Positions 11,814 to 22,002 of a stretch of 64,000 nt of DNA are shown here, one piece after another. The translations under genes were made by a program, and so were the position numbers. Within the stretch, counting starts at the first letter, position 1. Each line of letters opens with the position of its first letter. This DNA comes from Dysidea avara (lineage: Eukaryota; Porifera; Demospongiae; Dictyoceratida; Dysideidae): contig NC_089275.1 in the NCBI RefSeq assembly GCF_963678975.1, positions 1,507,001 through 1,571,000 on the forward strand, written 5' to 3'. The notes under the pieces were generated by a model. The model made no database searches and was not told the origin of the DNA. It saw only the letters and a program-made list of their open reading frames with translations.

Positions 11814-12005
11814 CATCAGGGTGAACTCCCTTCAGACTGGAAGAGGGCATATGTAACACCAGTATACAAGAAAGGCCCGTGTACTAATCCATCGAACTAT
11901 AGACCTATATCATTGACTAGTATTTGCTGTAAGTTGTTGGAACATATCATCTCCTCAGCAATATCTTCTCACACCATTGACTACAATATCATGTGTACAA
12001 ATTAA
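11814..12005 (+). pseudogene. non-LTR (LINE) reverse transcriptase fragment
   Basis: The plus-strand frame reads G-E-L-P-S-D-W-K, then V-T-P-V-Y-K-K-G, then N-Y-R-P-I-S-L-T-S and C-C-K-L-L-E-H-I-I. This is the fingers region (motifs 1-2) of a CR1/jockey/L2-type non-LTR reverse transcriptase. It lacks endonuclease, the catalytic F-A-D-D box and tails, and ends at TAA 12003-12005. It is a dead scrap. Confidence 0.85.
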
Positions 12006-12030
12006 CATGGATTTATTTGATCGATAATGA

Positions 12031-12229
12031 AGACTGTTGTGAATACTATAATTTTGCATTCTGCATAGTAACACCGTCAACGTTTCAGTACAAACATGAA
12101 ACTGATCAAATTGCAATGTGCATACAGACTGAGAATCTTCCAATATGAGCTACAATTTACATTACTGGTGCCTTTAATAGCTGTCAAATTCAGTGCAAGG
12201 ATTGTTGTTATACACTTGACTGCATTATT
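12031..12229. repeat. 199-bp direct repeat, copy 2
   Basis: Second copy of 11615-11813. After it come two CTCTATTAGAG-type motifs (12225-12260), where the first copy instead switches to the LINE fragment. Confidence 0.85.
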
Positions 12230-12631
12230 AGAGTATTTACATGACTGCTCTATTAGAGTATTTAATCTGGATAACCCGCCCACGTACAATAATCACGGAG
12301 CGAAATAAACCACCTTACAACCAAGTCATCAGCCCAGATTAAGCTTCCTGGCCTATACTGAGTTTAATAAAGACGGATTCTATTAGCCACAAGTAGCGCA
12401 CACCAAAAAACTTAACTCTGAGCGCGTCTTGTATGGCTTCTCGAGCGTAATGGCGTTTTGGCAAGAAGAAACGGCCCGATTTGGGCTGTTTCCATCCGAA
12501 AACGAAATCAAAAATAGGTCATGGACACGCAAAATGATCCATTTAGCAAGCTTTGCTACTTTTTATCCCAGGATTCTCCTTGTAAACTTCGCTATGCCTG
12601 TGAAAGAATAATAATGATAATAATATTATGA
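12230..12631. other. no gene seen
   Basis: Short frames only. The stretch AATAATAATGATAATAATATT just before 12632 is simple AT-rich target sequence next to the 3' terminus of E2. Confidence 0.5.
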
Positions 12632-13455
12632 ATCAAGACACACGGTAGTGTGTCGTGCGGCCCAAGAAGCCGGCGTGCCACCCGTGAGTATATTAACAGG
12701 AAGAAAGAAATTTTCACACCTATGTAGCTCTGTGATCCCTTACCCGATTGGAACCAAATTTGCTAGAGAGGTGCCGGCCAGTAAGGGGAGTCTACACACC
12801 AAATTTGAAGAAAATCGCTCCAGCCATTTCCGAGATACGAGCGAACAAAATTTCGTTTTAATTTCTTCGTTTTTTTCTTCTTCTAGTTCTACTTCTTCAT
12901 TACGCACACTTCGCAAAATCCGCCATAAAACACGAATTCGTGCTCGGATCGGGCTGAAATTTGGCACACTTAAAGGGCTCATTAAGGCGGATCTGTGTAC
13001 CAACTTTGGTAGGAATCCGATGAACATTCACGGAGTTATGACCGATTATTTGCGTAAAATAAGGTCGAAGGTCTGTCACGCCTACAGGGTAAACTCCTTT
13101 GAGGAATCAGTTGAAAATTGCTATGTAGATGGAGCAACCATCGTAGGAGTGCCTTTTTGTGGTTTGAAAGGAATCGGGATAAAGACCACGGAGATATGAC
13201 ACAAAACCCGACCTGTGTCAAAATTACGCGATCGATTTTTATGAATAAAAAACTATTAGTTTTCGTGTCTATCAGGCAAACCGCTTAGAGAAATGAGCTG
13301 AAAATCAGTATGTAGCTGGAATAATCATCATAGAAAGTCCTTGCAGTAGTACAGAAGAATTGGATTACAAACCACTGAGTTATGATTCGAAAGGCAACTA
13401 CGTGTAGCAAATGCGAGATCGAGATACTCTAATAGAACAGTCACCCTAATAAAGC
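12632..13455 (-). repeat. 3' module of E2
   Basis: Inverted relative of 18695-19515 (copy A), and more distantly of 52616-53461 and 59389-60230. It ends in the 18-nt hairpin GACACAC-TACC-GTGTGTC on the minus strand. Internally it is built of degenerate sub-repeats with phrases such as ATAACTCCGTGG, GCGATTTTCA and CTGTAGGCGTG. A 183-codon frame running through it (12648-13199) is rich in low-complexity serine and is not a gene. Confidence 0.8.
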
Positions 13456-13473
13456 ATTCAGCTACATTTATAA

Positions 13474-13796
13474 TCTAATCAAAAACAGCCAAGCTGTAAA
13501 AAAAGGTATGGCCCCCAAAAAAGGCCATGGTGAAAAAAGATGTGAAATCCAAAGTGGCGGCCAAGAAATGGCTGTGATGGTAGGTTAATGGTTACATTTT
13601 AATAACAACAATTCAGGTGAATTTGGTGCCAAGATCAAGCGGCACAAAATTCACCTGAATTGTCGTTATTAAAATGTAACCATTAACCTACCATCACAGC
13701 CATTTCTTGGCCGCCACCTTGGATTTCACATCTTTTTTCACCATGGCCTTTTTGGGGGCCGCACCTTTTTTTACAGCTTGGCTGTTTTTGATTAGA
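13474..13796. repeat. 5' terminal fold-back of copy A
   Basis: The arms run from TCTAATCAAAAACAGCC to GGCTGTTTTTGATTAGA and meet near GGTGCCAAGATCAAGCGGCAC. Each arm contains a lysine-rich frame. In the right arm (minus strand) it reads without a stop as A-V-K-K-G-A-A-P-K-K-A-M-V-K-K-D-V-K-S-K and continues V-A-A-K-K, resembling a histone H1 C-terminal tail. Equivalents are 50049-50376 and 54951-55267. Confidence 0.85.
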
Positions 13797-13824
13797 TATC
13801 ACTTCTTTTTGTATTCGTATACTG

Positions 13825-13849
13825 CAAAGCCGGCCTATGGCTGGCTTTG
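13825..13849 (+). other. conserved hairpin followed by T-run
   Basis: CAAAGCCGGCC-TAT-GGCTGGCTTTG forms an 11-bp stem with one G.T pair, followed within a few bases by seven Ts. It looks like a terminator in layout, but in this eukaryotic setting its role is unknown. It is conserved in copies B (50394-50420) and C (55296-55322) with a changed position in the stem. Confidence 0.65.
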
Positions 13850-14010
13850 GGGCTTTTTTTAACCCATGTGTTTTTTTCTTTACCACAGGAAGAAGAAAAG
13901 AACTTAAAGAAGATTTGTAATACTTCAATTATTTTTGATTTTATTAGTAATTATACAAATTATATACATATATTTATTACATGCCCATTATGCCCCACAG
14001 GATATTATTT

Positions 14011-17000
14011 TTGCAGCTGATCACTCTACTGGGTGACTTGAAATGTAGCTGAACTATATACAGGATGGTTTCTTTGTAGCTGAACTCTCTACAAGGTAAC
14101 CTCTTCTAGCTGGTCTCTCTACGGGGTATTTTGTTTCTAGCTGAACTCTCTATAGGTGATTTGTTTGCAGCTAAACTCTCTACATGGTGGTGTCTTTGTA
14201 GCCGAACTCTCTACATGATGGTTTCTTTGTAGCTGAACTCTCTATAAGGTGACTTCGTCTAGCTGAACTCTCTACAGAGTGATTTTTTTGTAGCTGAACT
14301 CTCTGCAGGGTGATTTGTTTGCAGCTGAACTGTCTACATGATGGTTTCTTTGTAGCTGAACTTTCTACAAGGTGACTTCGTCCAGCTGATCTCTCTACAG
14401 GGTGATTTGTTTCTAGCTGAACTCTCTACAGGTGATTTGTTTGCAGCTAAACTCTCTACATGGTGGTTTCTTTGTAGCTGAACTCCCTACATGATGGTTT
14501 CTTTGTAGCTGAACTCTCTACAAGGTAACTTCTTCTCTACAGGGTGATTTGTTGTAGTTGAATTCTCTATTCGTACAAGGTGGTTTGTATGAGGCTGAAC
14601 TCTCTACATGGCGGTTTCTTTGTAGCTGAACTTTCTACAGAGTGATTTGTTTGCAGCTGAACTCTCTACATGATGGTTTCTTTGTAACTGAACACTCTAC
14701 AAGGTGACTTCTTCTAGCTGATCTTTCTACAGGGTGAATTGTTGCAGCTGAACTATCTACAAGGTAACTTCTTCTAGCTGATCTCTATACAGGGTGATTT
14801 GTTTGTAGTTGAATTCTGTACAGGTGGTTTCTTTGTAGCTGAACTCTGTACATGATGGTTTCTTTGTAGCTGAACTCTTTACAAGGTGACTTCTTATAGC
14901 TGAACTCTCTACGGGGTAATTTCTTTGTAGCTGAACTCTCTATATGATGGTTTCTTTGTAACTGAACTCTCTACAAGGTAACTTCTTCTAGCTGATCTTT
15001 CTACTGGGTGATTTGTTTGCAGCTGAACTCTCTACATGGTGGTTTCTTTGTTGCGGAACTCTCTACAAGGTGAATTCTTCTACCTGATCTCTCTACAGGG
15101 TAATTTGTTTGTAACTGAATTCTGTACAAGTGCGTTTTTGTGGGTGATCTCACTGCAGGTTGATTTGTTTGTAGCTGAACTCACAAAAGGGTGATTTTGC
15201 TTGTAGCTAAACTCCTTGCATTGTATCTAGTTTCTAGCTGATCTCTCTACACGGTGATTTGTTTGTAGCTGATCTCTCTACAAGTTGATTTGTGTGTAGC
15301 TGATCTCTCTGCAGGTTGATTAATTTGCAGCCGGTCTCTCTACAAGGTAATTTGTTTGTAGCTGAACTGTCTATAAAGTGATTTATTTGTAGCTGATCTC
15401 TCTTCAGGTTGATTTGTTTTAGCTGAACTCTCTACAGGGTGATTTACTTGTAGCTGAACTCCTTACATTGTGTGTAGTTTCTAGCTCATCTCTCTACAGG
15501 GTGATTTGTTTGTAGCTGATCTCTCTACAAGTTGATTTGTGTGTAGCTGATCTTTCTACAGGTTGATTTGTTTGTAGCCGATCTCTCTACAGGGTAATTT
15601 GTTTGTAGCTGAACTCTCTACAAGGTGCTTTTTTGTAGGTGATCTCACTGCAGGTTGATTTGTTTGTAGCCGAACTTACTAAAGGGTGATTTGCTTGTAG
15701 CTGAACTCCTTACATTGTGTCTAGTTTCTAGCTGATCTCTCTACAGGGTGATTTGTTTGTAGCTGAACTCTCTATTAGGTGATTTGTTTGCAGCTGAACT
15801 CTCTACATGGTGGTTTCTTTGTTGCTGAACTCTCTACAGGGTGTTTTGCTTGTAGCTGAACTCTCTACAGGGTGATTTGTTTCTAGCTTATCTCTCTACA
15901 GGTTGATTTGTGTGTAACTGATCTCTCTACATGCTGATTTGTTTGTAGCTGAATTCTCTGCAAAGTGTTTTGTTTGTAGCTGACCTCTCTTCAGGGTGAT
16001 TTGTTTCTAGCTGATTGCTCTGCAGGTTGATTTGCTTGTAGATGAACTCTCTACAGGGTAACTTGCTTGTAGCTGAACTCCTTACTTTGTGTCTAGTTTG
16101 TAGCTGATCTCTCTACAAGGTGATTTGTTTGTAGCTGATCACTCTGCAGATTGATTTGTTTTAGCTGAACTCTGATTTGTTTTTAGCTTATCTCTGTACA
16201 GGTTGATTTGTGTGTAACTGATCTCTCTACAAGCTGATTTGTTTGTAGCTGATCACTCTGCAGGTTGATTTGTTTCTAGATGATCTCTCTACAGGTTGAT
16301 TTGTTTGTTGCTGATTGCTCTAAAGGTTGATTTGTTTGTAGCTGAACTCTCTGCAGAATGTTTTGTTTGTAGTTGATCTCTCTACAAGGTGATTTTTTGT
16401 AGCTGACCTCTCTTCAGGGTGATTTCTTTCTAGCTGATATCTCTACAGGGTGAATTTTTGTAGCTGACCTCTCTTCAGGGTGATTTGTTTCTAGCTGATC
16501 GCTCTACAGGTTGGTTTGTTTGTAGCTGAACTCTCTACACGGTGATTTGCTTGTAGCTGAACTCCTTACATTGTGTCTAGTTTCTAGCTGATCTCTCTAC
16601 AGGGTGATTTGTTTGTAGCTGATCTCTCTACAAGTTGAATTGTGTGTAGCTGATCTCTCTGCAGGTTGATTTGTTTGTAGCCGATCTCTCTACAAGGTAA
16701 TTTGTTTGTAGCTGAACTGTCTAAAAGGTGATTTGTAGCTGATCTCTCTGCAGGTAGATTTGTTTTAGCTGAACTCTCTACAGGGTGATTTATTTGTAGC
16801 TGAACTCCTTACATTGTGTGTAGTTTCTAGCTGATCTCTCTACAGGGTGATTTGTTTGTAGCTGATCTCTCTACAAGTTGATTTGTGTGTAGCTGATCTC
16901 TCTGCAGGTTGATTTGTTTGTAGCCGATCTCTCTATAGGGTAATTTGTTTGTAGCTGAACTCTCTATAAGGTGATTTGTTTGTAATTGATCTCTCTGCAG

Positions 17001-18670
17001 GTTGATTTGTTTTAGCTGAACTCTCTACAGGCTGATTTGTTTGTAGCCGATCTCTCTACAGGGTAATTTGTTTGTAGCTGAACTTTCTACAAGTTGATTT
17101 GTGTGTAGCTGATCTCTCTGCAGGTTGATTTGTTTGTAACCGATCTCTCTACAGGGCAATTTGTTTGTAGCTGATCTCTCTACAGGGTGATTTGTTTGTA
17201 GCTGATCTCTCTACAAGTTGAATTGTGTGTAGCTGATCTCTCTGCAGGTTGATTTGTTTGTAACCGATCTCTCTACAGGGCAATTTGTTTGTAGCTGATC
17301 TCTCTACAGGGTGATCTTTTTGTAGCTGACCTTTCTTCAGGGTGATTTGTTTCCAGCTGATTGCTCTACAGGTTGATTTGTTTGTAGATGAACTCTCTAC
17401 AGGGTAATTTGCTTGTAACTGAACTCCTTACTTTGTGTCTAGTTTGTAGCTGATCTCTCTACAGAGTGATTTGTTTGTAGCTGATCTCTATACAAGTTGA
17501 TATGTGTGTAGCTGTTCTCTCTGCAGGGTGATTTGTTTTTAGCCGATCTCTCTACAAGGTAATTTGTTTGTAGCTGAACTATCTATAAGGTGATTTGTAC
17601 GCAGCTGATCTCTCTGCAGATTGATTTGTTTTAGCTGAACTCTCTACAGGGTGATTTGTTTCTAGCTTATCTCTCTACAGGTTGATTTGTTTGTTGCTGA
17701 TCGCTCTAAAGGTTGATTTGTTTGTAGCTAGCTGAACTCTCTGCAAAGTGTTTTGTTTGTAGTTGATTTCTCTACAAGGTGATTTTTTGTAGCTGACCTC
17801 TCTTCAGGGTGATTTGTTTCTAGCTGATATCTCTAAAGGTTGATTTGTTTGTAGCTGAACTCTCTGCAAAGTGTTTTGTTTGTAGTTGATTTCTCTACAA
17901 GGTGTTTTTTTGTAGCTGACCTCTCTTCAGGGTAATTTGTTTCTAGCTGATCGCTCTACAGGTTGGTTTGTTTGTAGCTGAACTCCTTACATTGTGTCTA
18001 GTTTCTAGCTGATCTCCCTACAGGGTAATTTGTTTGTAGCTGATCTCTCTACAAGTTGAATTGTGTGTAACTGATCTCTCTGCAGGTTGATTTGTTTGTA
18101 GCCGATCTCTCTACAAGGTAATTTGTTTGTAGCTGATCTCTCTGCTGGTTGATTTGTTTTAGCTGAACTCTCTACAGGGTGATTTGTTTGTAGCTGAACT
18201 CCTTACATTGTGTGTAGTTTCTAGCTGATCTCCCTACAGGGTAATTTGTTTGTAGCTGATCTCTCTACAAGTTGATTTGTGTGTAGCTGATCTCTCTGCA
18301 GGTTGATTTGTTTGTAGCCGATCTCTCTACAGGTAATCTGTTTGTAGCTGAACTCTCTATAAGGTGCAAAGTGTTTTGTTTGTAGCCGATCACTCTAAAG
18401 GGTAATTTGTTTGTAGCTGAACTCTCTCCACAGTGACTTGTGTGTAGCTGAATTCTGTGTAACTGAATTCTCTAGAGAGTGACTTAATTGTAGCTGAATT
18501 CTCTACACAGTGCATGACTTGTTTATAGCTGAACTTTCTTCAGTGTGACTTGTAATGTTCTGAATCTATATTTGCTTAACTCTCCACATGGTGACTGTCT
18601 TCTTGCTGAACTGTCTATAGGATTAACTGTTTGCAGCTGAACTCCCTACAGAATAACTTGTGATGTAATA
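14011..18670 (+). repeat. 31-bp minisatellite array of copy A (~4.7 kb)
   Basis: The monomer is GTAGCTGAACTCTCTACAGG plus GTGATTTGTTT, 31 bp. Variants alternate between GAACTC and GATCTC and between TTTGTAG, TTCTAG and TTGCAG, with occasional shorter monomers. Every monomer carries the small dyad TGTAG-N9-CTACA. Stops occur in all frames, so it is not coding. About 150 monomers fit the length. Confidence 0.95.
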
Positions 18671-18694
18671 AAATTCTATAATGGAATAAATAAA

Positions 18695-19515
18695 TTAGCC
18701 GAATGCTCTATTAGGGTGACTGTTCTATTAGAATATCTCGATCTCGCATTTGCTACACGGAGTTGGCTTTTGAATCATAACTCAGTGGTTTGTAATCCGA
18801 TTCTTCTGTACTACTGCAAGGACTTTCAATGAAGATTATTCCAGCTATGCACCGATTTTCAGCTCATTGCTCTAAACGGTTTGCCTAGTAGGCGTGAAAA
18901 CTAATACTTTTTTATTCATAAAAATCGATCGCGTAATTGTGACACATGTTGGGTTTTGTGTCATATCTCCGTGGTCTTTATCTCAAACCACCAAAAGGCA
19001 CTCCTACGATGGTTACTCCATCTACATAGCAATTTCCAACTCATTCCATGAAGCGGTTTACCCTGTAGGCGTGGCAACAAATCGATCTTGTTTTACGCGA
19101 ATAATCGGTCATACCTCCTGAACCATTCATCGGATTTGTACCAAATTTGATGCTAGGATCCGCCTTTGGACTCCCTTTCTGTGTGCCAAATTTCAAGGCG
19201 ATCGGAGTACGCGTTTGCTTGTTATAGCAATTTTTGCAAGTGTGCGAAAAGACGAAGAAGAAAAAAAAAACAAAGAAAAAAAGCGAAACTTTGGCAGCTC
19301 GTATCTCGGAAATGGCTGGAGCGATTTCCTTCAAATTTGGAATGTATACTCCCTTGGCTGGCGGGCAACTGTGTAGCAAATTTGGTTCCAATCAGATAAG
19401 TGATCACCGAGATACAAATGTGTGAAAACGACGTTTTCGTTCTTCCTGTCAATATACTCACGGGTGTGGCGCGCCGGCTTCTTGGGCCGCACGACACACT
19501 ACCGTGTGTCTTGAT
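18695..19515 (+). repeat. 3' module of copy A with terminal hairpin
   Basis: Starts with two CTCTATTAGRG motifs (18702-18740) and ends with GACACAC-TACC-GTGTGTC (19493-19510) then TTGAT. It is related to the modules at 12632-13455 (inverted, close), 52616-53461 and 59389-60230. Frames crossing it (for example the minus frames at 19041-19497) are rich in Phe and Lys from poly-A/T and are not supported as genes. Confidence 0.85.
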
Positions 19516-19544
19516 TTACTCAATTATATTACATTGCAAATTAT

Positions 19545-20798
19545 TCTGTAGTGAATTCAGTTACAAACAAGTCACCCTGTAGTCAGATCAGCCAGAAGAA
19601 GGTACCTAATAGAGAGTTCAGCTACAAAGAAACCATCATGTAGAGAGTTCAGCTCAAACAAATTGCCCTGTAGAGAGATCAGCTAGAAGAAGTTACCTTG
19701 TAGAGAGTTCACTTTACAAAGAAACAATCATGCAAAGTGTTTAGCTACAAACAAATCACCCAGTAGAAAGTTCCGCTATGAACAGATCATACTGTAGAGA
19801 GTTCAGTTAGAAACAAGTCATGTTGTAGAGAGATCAAGTAACCTTGTAGAGAGTTCAGCTACAAAGAAACCACCATGTAAGAGAGTTCAGCTGCAAACAA
19901 ATCACCTGTAGAGAGTTCAGCAGGAACAAGTCACCCTGTACAGAGATCAGCTAGAAACAAGTCACCCTGTAGAGAATTCAGCTACAAACAAATCACCCTG
20001 TAGAAAGATCAGGTAGAAGAAGTTACCTTGTAGAGAGTTCAGCTGCAAACAAATCCCCTGTAGAGAGTTCAGCTAGAAACAAGTCACCCTGTAGAGAGAT
20101 CAGCTAGAAATAAGTCACCCTATAGAGAGTTCAGCTAGAAGAAGTCACATTGTAGAGAGTTCAGCTACAAAGAAACTACCATGTAGAGAGTTCAGCTGCA
20201 AACAAATCACACTGTAGAGAGTTCAGTTACAAAGAAACCACAATGTAGAGAGTTCAGCTGCAAAAAAATCAATCACTCTGTAGAGAGTTCAGCTAGAAAA
20301 AGTCACCTTGTAGAGAGTTTGGCTGCAAATAAATCACCCTGTAGAGAATTCAGCTACAAACAAATCACCCTGTAGAAAGATCAGCTAGAAGAAGTTACCT
20401 TGTAGAGAGTTCAGCTACAAAGAAACCACCATGTAGAGAGTTCAGCTGCAAACAAATCACCTGTAGAGAGTTCAGCTAGAAACAAGTCACCCTGTAGAGA
20501 GATCAGCTAGAAACAAGTCACCCTGTAGAGAGTTCAGCTAGAAGAAGTCACATTGTAGAGAGTTCAGCTACAAAGAAACTACCATGTAGAGAGTTCAGCT
20601 GCAAACAAACACCCTGTAGAGAACTCAGCTACAAACAAATCGCCCTGTAGATAGATCAGCTAGAAGAAGTTACCTTGTAGGGAGTTCAGCTACAAATAAA
20701 TCACCCTGTAGAGAGTTCAGCTACAATGAAATCATCATGTAAAGAGTTCAGCTGCAAACAAATCACCTGTAGAGAGTTCAGCTAGAAACAAGTCACCC
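19545..20798 (-). repeat. 31-bp minisatellite of E2, left part
   Basis: Same monomer as copy A but on the opposite strand (TGTAGAGAGTTCAGCTA orientation). It continues at 27175 after the BEL insertion, in the same orientation. Confidence 0.92.
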
Positions 20799-20982
20799 TG
20801 TCATGAAGACAGAGCGAGGTTTTAGCTGCCACTCGTACTGTGATATTGTCGAGACCATTCATGTTAAAGAGCACACAGTATTTATACAATAATTGATAAT
20901 TAATAATCGTTGAAATAATAATTGAAGTCCAGCTTCGTTAAATAATAAACAATAATATAAATCTCAGTCTATCTTCTCAACA
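20799..20982 (-). repeat. 3' LTR of the BEL element
   Basis: On the minus strand it begins TGTTGAGAAG and ends CTTCATGACA. It is identical to 26986-27169 except for one base. The stop codon of the last pol frame lies in its first six bases. Confidence 0.95.
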
Positions 20983-21294
20983 CTCCCGAGGGAAGCAAAA
21001 TATAACTGTGGTGGAAATGTTATCATTTAAATGTTTTTGAATTGCTAGTCGAGCTTGAGTGGCTGCCTTTCTTTGCTGTTTGATAGGTTCAATTTGGCTT
21101 GGAACAATACTGTTTCTAACAGCATCAATCTTGTCTACATCAGTTACAGAATTATCAAGATCCTTTGGTTTATCGTTTTTGTTTACATCTGATTCAGTAA
21201 TAGAGTTATCAGGGTTTTCTGGTACTTCTAGTGGATACAAGTGGTTCACTGGTCTTGTCATAATAATGTTTCCTGGTAATTGTATTTCGGCTGA
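20977..21294 (-). pseudogene. BEL pol, C-terminal end (after second TGA)
   Basis: In frame with the segment upstream; only the TGA at 21295-21297 separates them. It carries M-T-R-P-V-N-H-L-Y-P-L-E-V, the conserved end of BEL integrase-associated regions (established family pattern), followed by an acidic, asparagine-rich tail. It ends C-stop inside the LTR. Confidence 0.85.
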
Positions 21295-22002
21295 TCAAAT
21301 TTTGGAGTCTCTACTAACTATTAGTCTTAATATTTTGCCAATTCTCCAATTGCTTCTTGGCAAATTATCATCCTTTACGATTACGATACTGCCCTCAGTG
21401 GGTTCCTTCTCACTATGTGACCTAGGTTGTCTATGTACAAGTGGATTTCTTTCCCTTAAACTCAAGAGATATTCATCTCTCCAGGATTTCCAGAATATGT
21501 CTAGATGTTTTTGTCCTTTCTTCCAGTGTTCAATCAATTTAGTTGCTGAATTCTTAACAACTTGGAATTCAGGATCACTATGATCGTTGCCATCACCAAA
21601 GGGACTGATACCCAGTTTTCTGTTGGATGCTAAAAAATGTGAAGGCGTTAGTACAAATCCTGACTTTAAATCTCCATAAACATACGTTAAAGGTCTAGAA
21701 TTAAGTACTGCTTCTATCTCAGCTATCAGGGTTATCAACTGTTCCAAAGTGAAATGTTTCCTTCCAGTAGCCTTCCTTAATGATCGTTTAACCATACCGA
21801 CAAGTCTTTCATAAAAACCCCCTTGCCATGGGGCAAGAGCAGTTGTGAAGTTCCATTTAATTCCCTCCATAGAAATATAATTAAGTACATCCTTATTTTT
21901 GAACACTTGCCTCCACTGTTTATCCAAAACTGTATTTGTTAATCGAAACTGTGGGGCATTATCGGAGATAATTAGGTCTGGTCTACCCCGACGTGATACA
22001 AA
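21295..22002 (-). pseudogene. BEL integrase core end and C-terminal domain (between two TGAs)
   Basis: It continues in the same frame from the TGA at 22003-22005. The second catalytic aspartate is in I-S-D-N-A-P-Q-F, and the glutamate region is A-P-W-Q-G-G-F-Y-E-R-L-V. Then comes the characteristic E-A-V-L-N-S-R-P-L-T-Y and the DUF5641-type end with R-S-N-W-R-I-G-K-I. The frame stops at 21295. Confidence 0.9.

Larger units (their letters stand above)
13474..19515 (+). mobile_element. composite Helitron-like element, copy A (6.0 kb)
   Basis: Begins TCTAATCAAAAACAGCC after an A and ends with the hairpin plus TTGAT. Layout: 5' fold-back (13474-13796), hairpin with T-run (13825-13860), 31-bp minisatellite (14011-18670), 3' module (18695-19515). 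It is inserted into E2 in opposite orientation with no target duplication, which is expected of rolling-circle elements and not of cut-and-paste ones. It has no open reading frame for a Rep/helicase, so it would be non-autonomous. Confidence 0.75.

Noticed and set aside
12648..13199. 183-codon plus-strand frame
   Set aside because: It runs through the inverted 3' module of a repeat. Sister modules at 52.6 and 59.4 kb do not keep the frame, and the serine and charged runs come from A/T tracts.
13849..13860. Bacterial rho-independent terminator
   Set aside because: The hairpin plus T-run has the form, but the setting is eukaryotic and it sits inside a repeat. Reported only as a conserved structure.
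14011..18670. CRISPR-like array
   Set aside because: Repeats are contiguous 31-bp monomers without unique spacers, in an animal-like genome.
12632..19515. One 6.9-kb fold-back element with 820-bp terminal inverted repeats
   Set aside because: The sequence right of 19515 is the missing continuation of the left module, and copies B and C lack the left inverted module. A nested insertion explains both; a single element does not.
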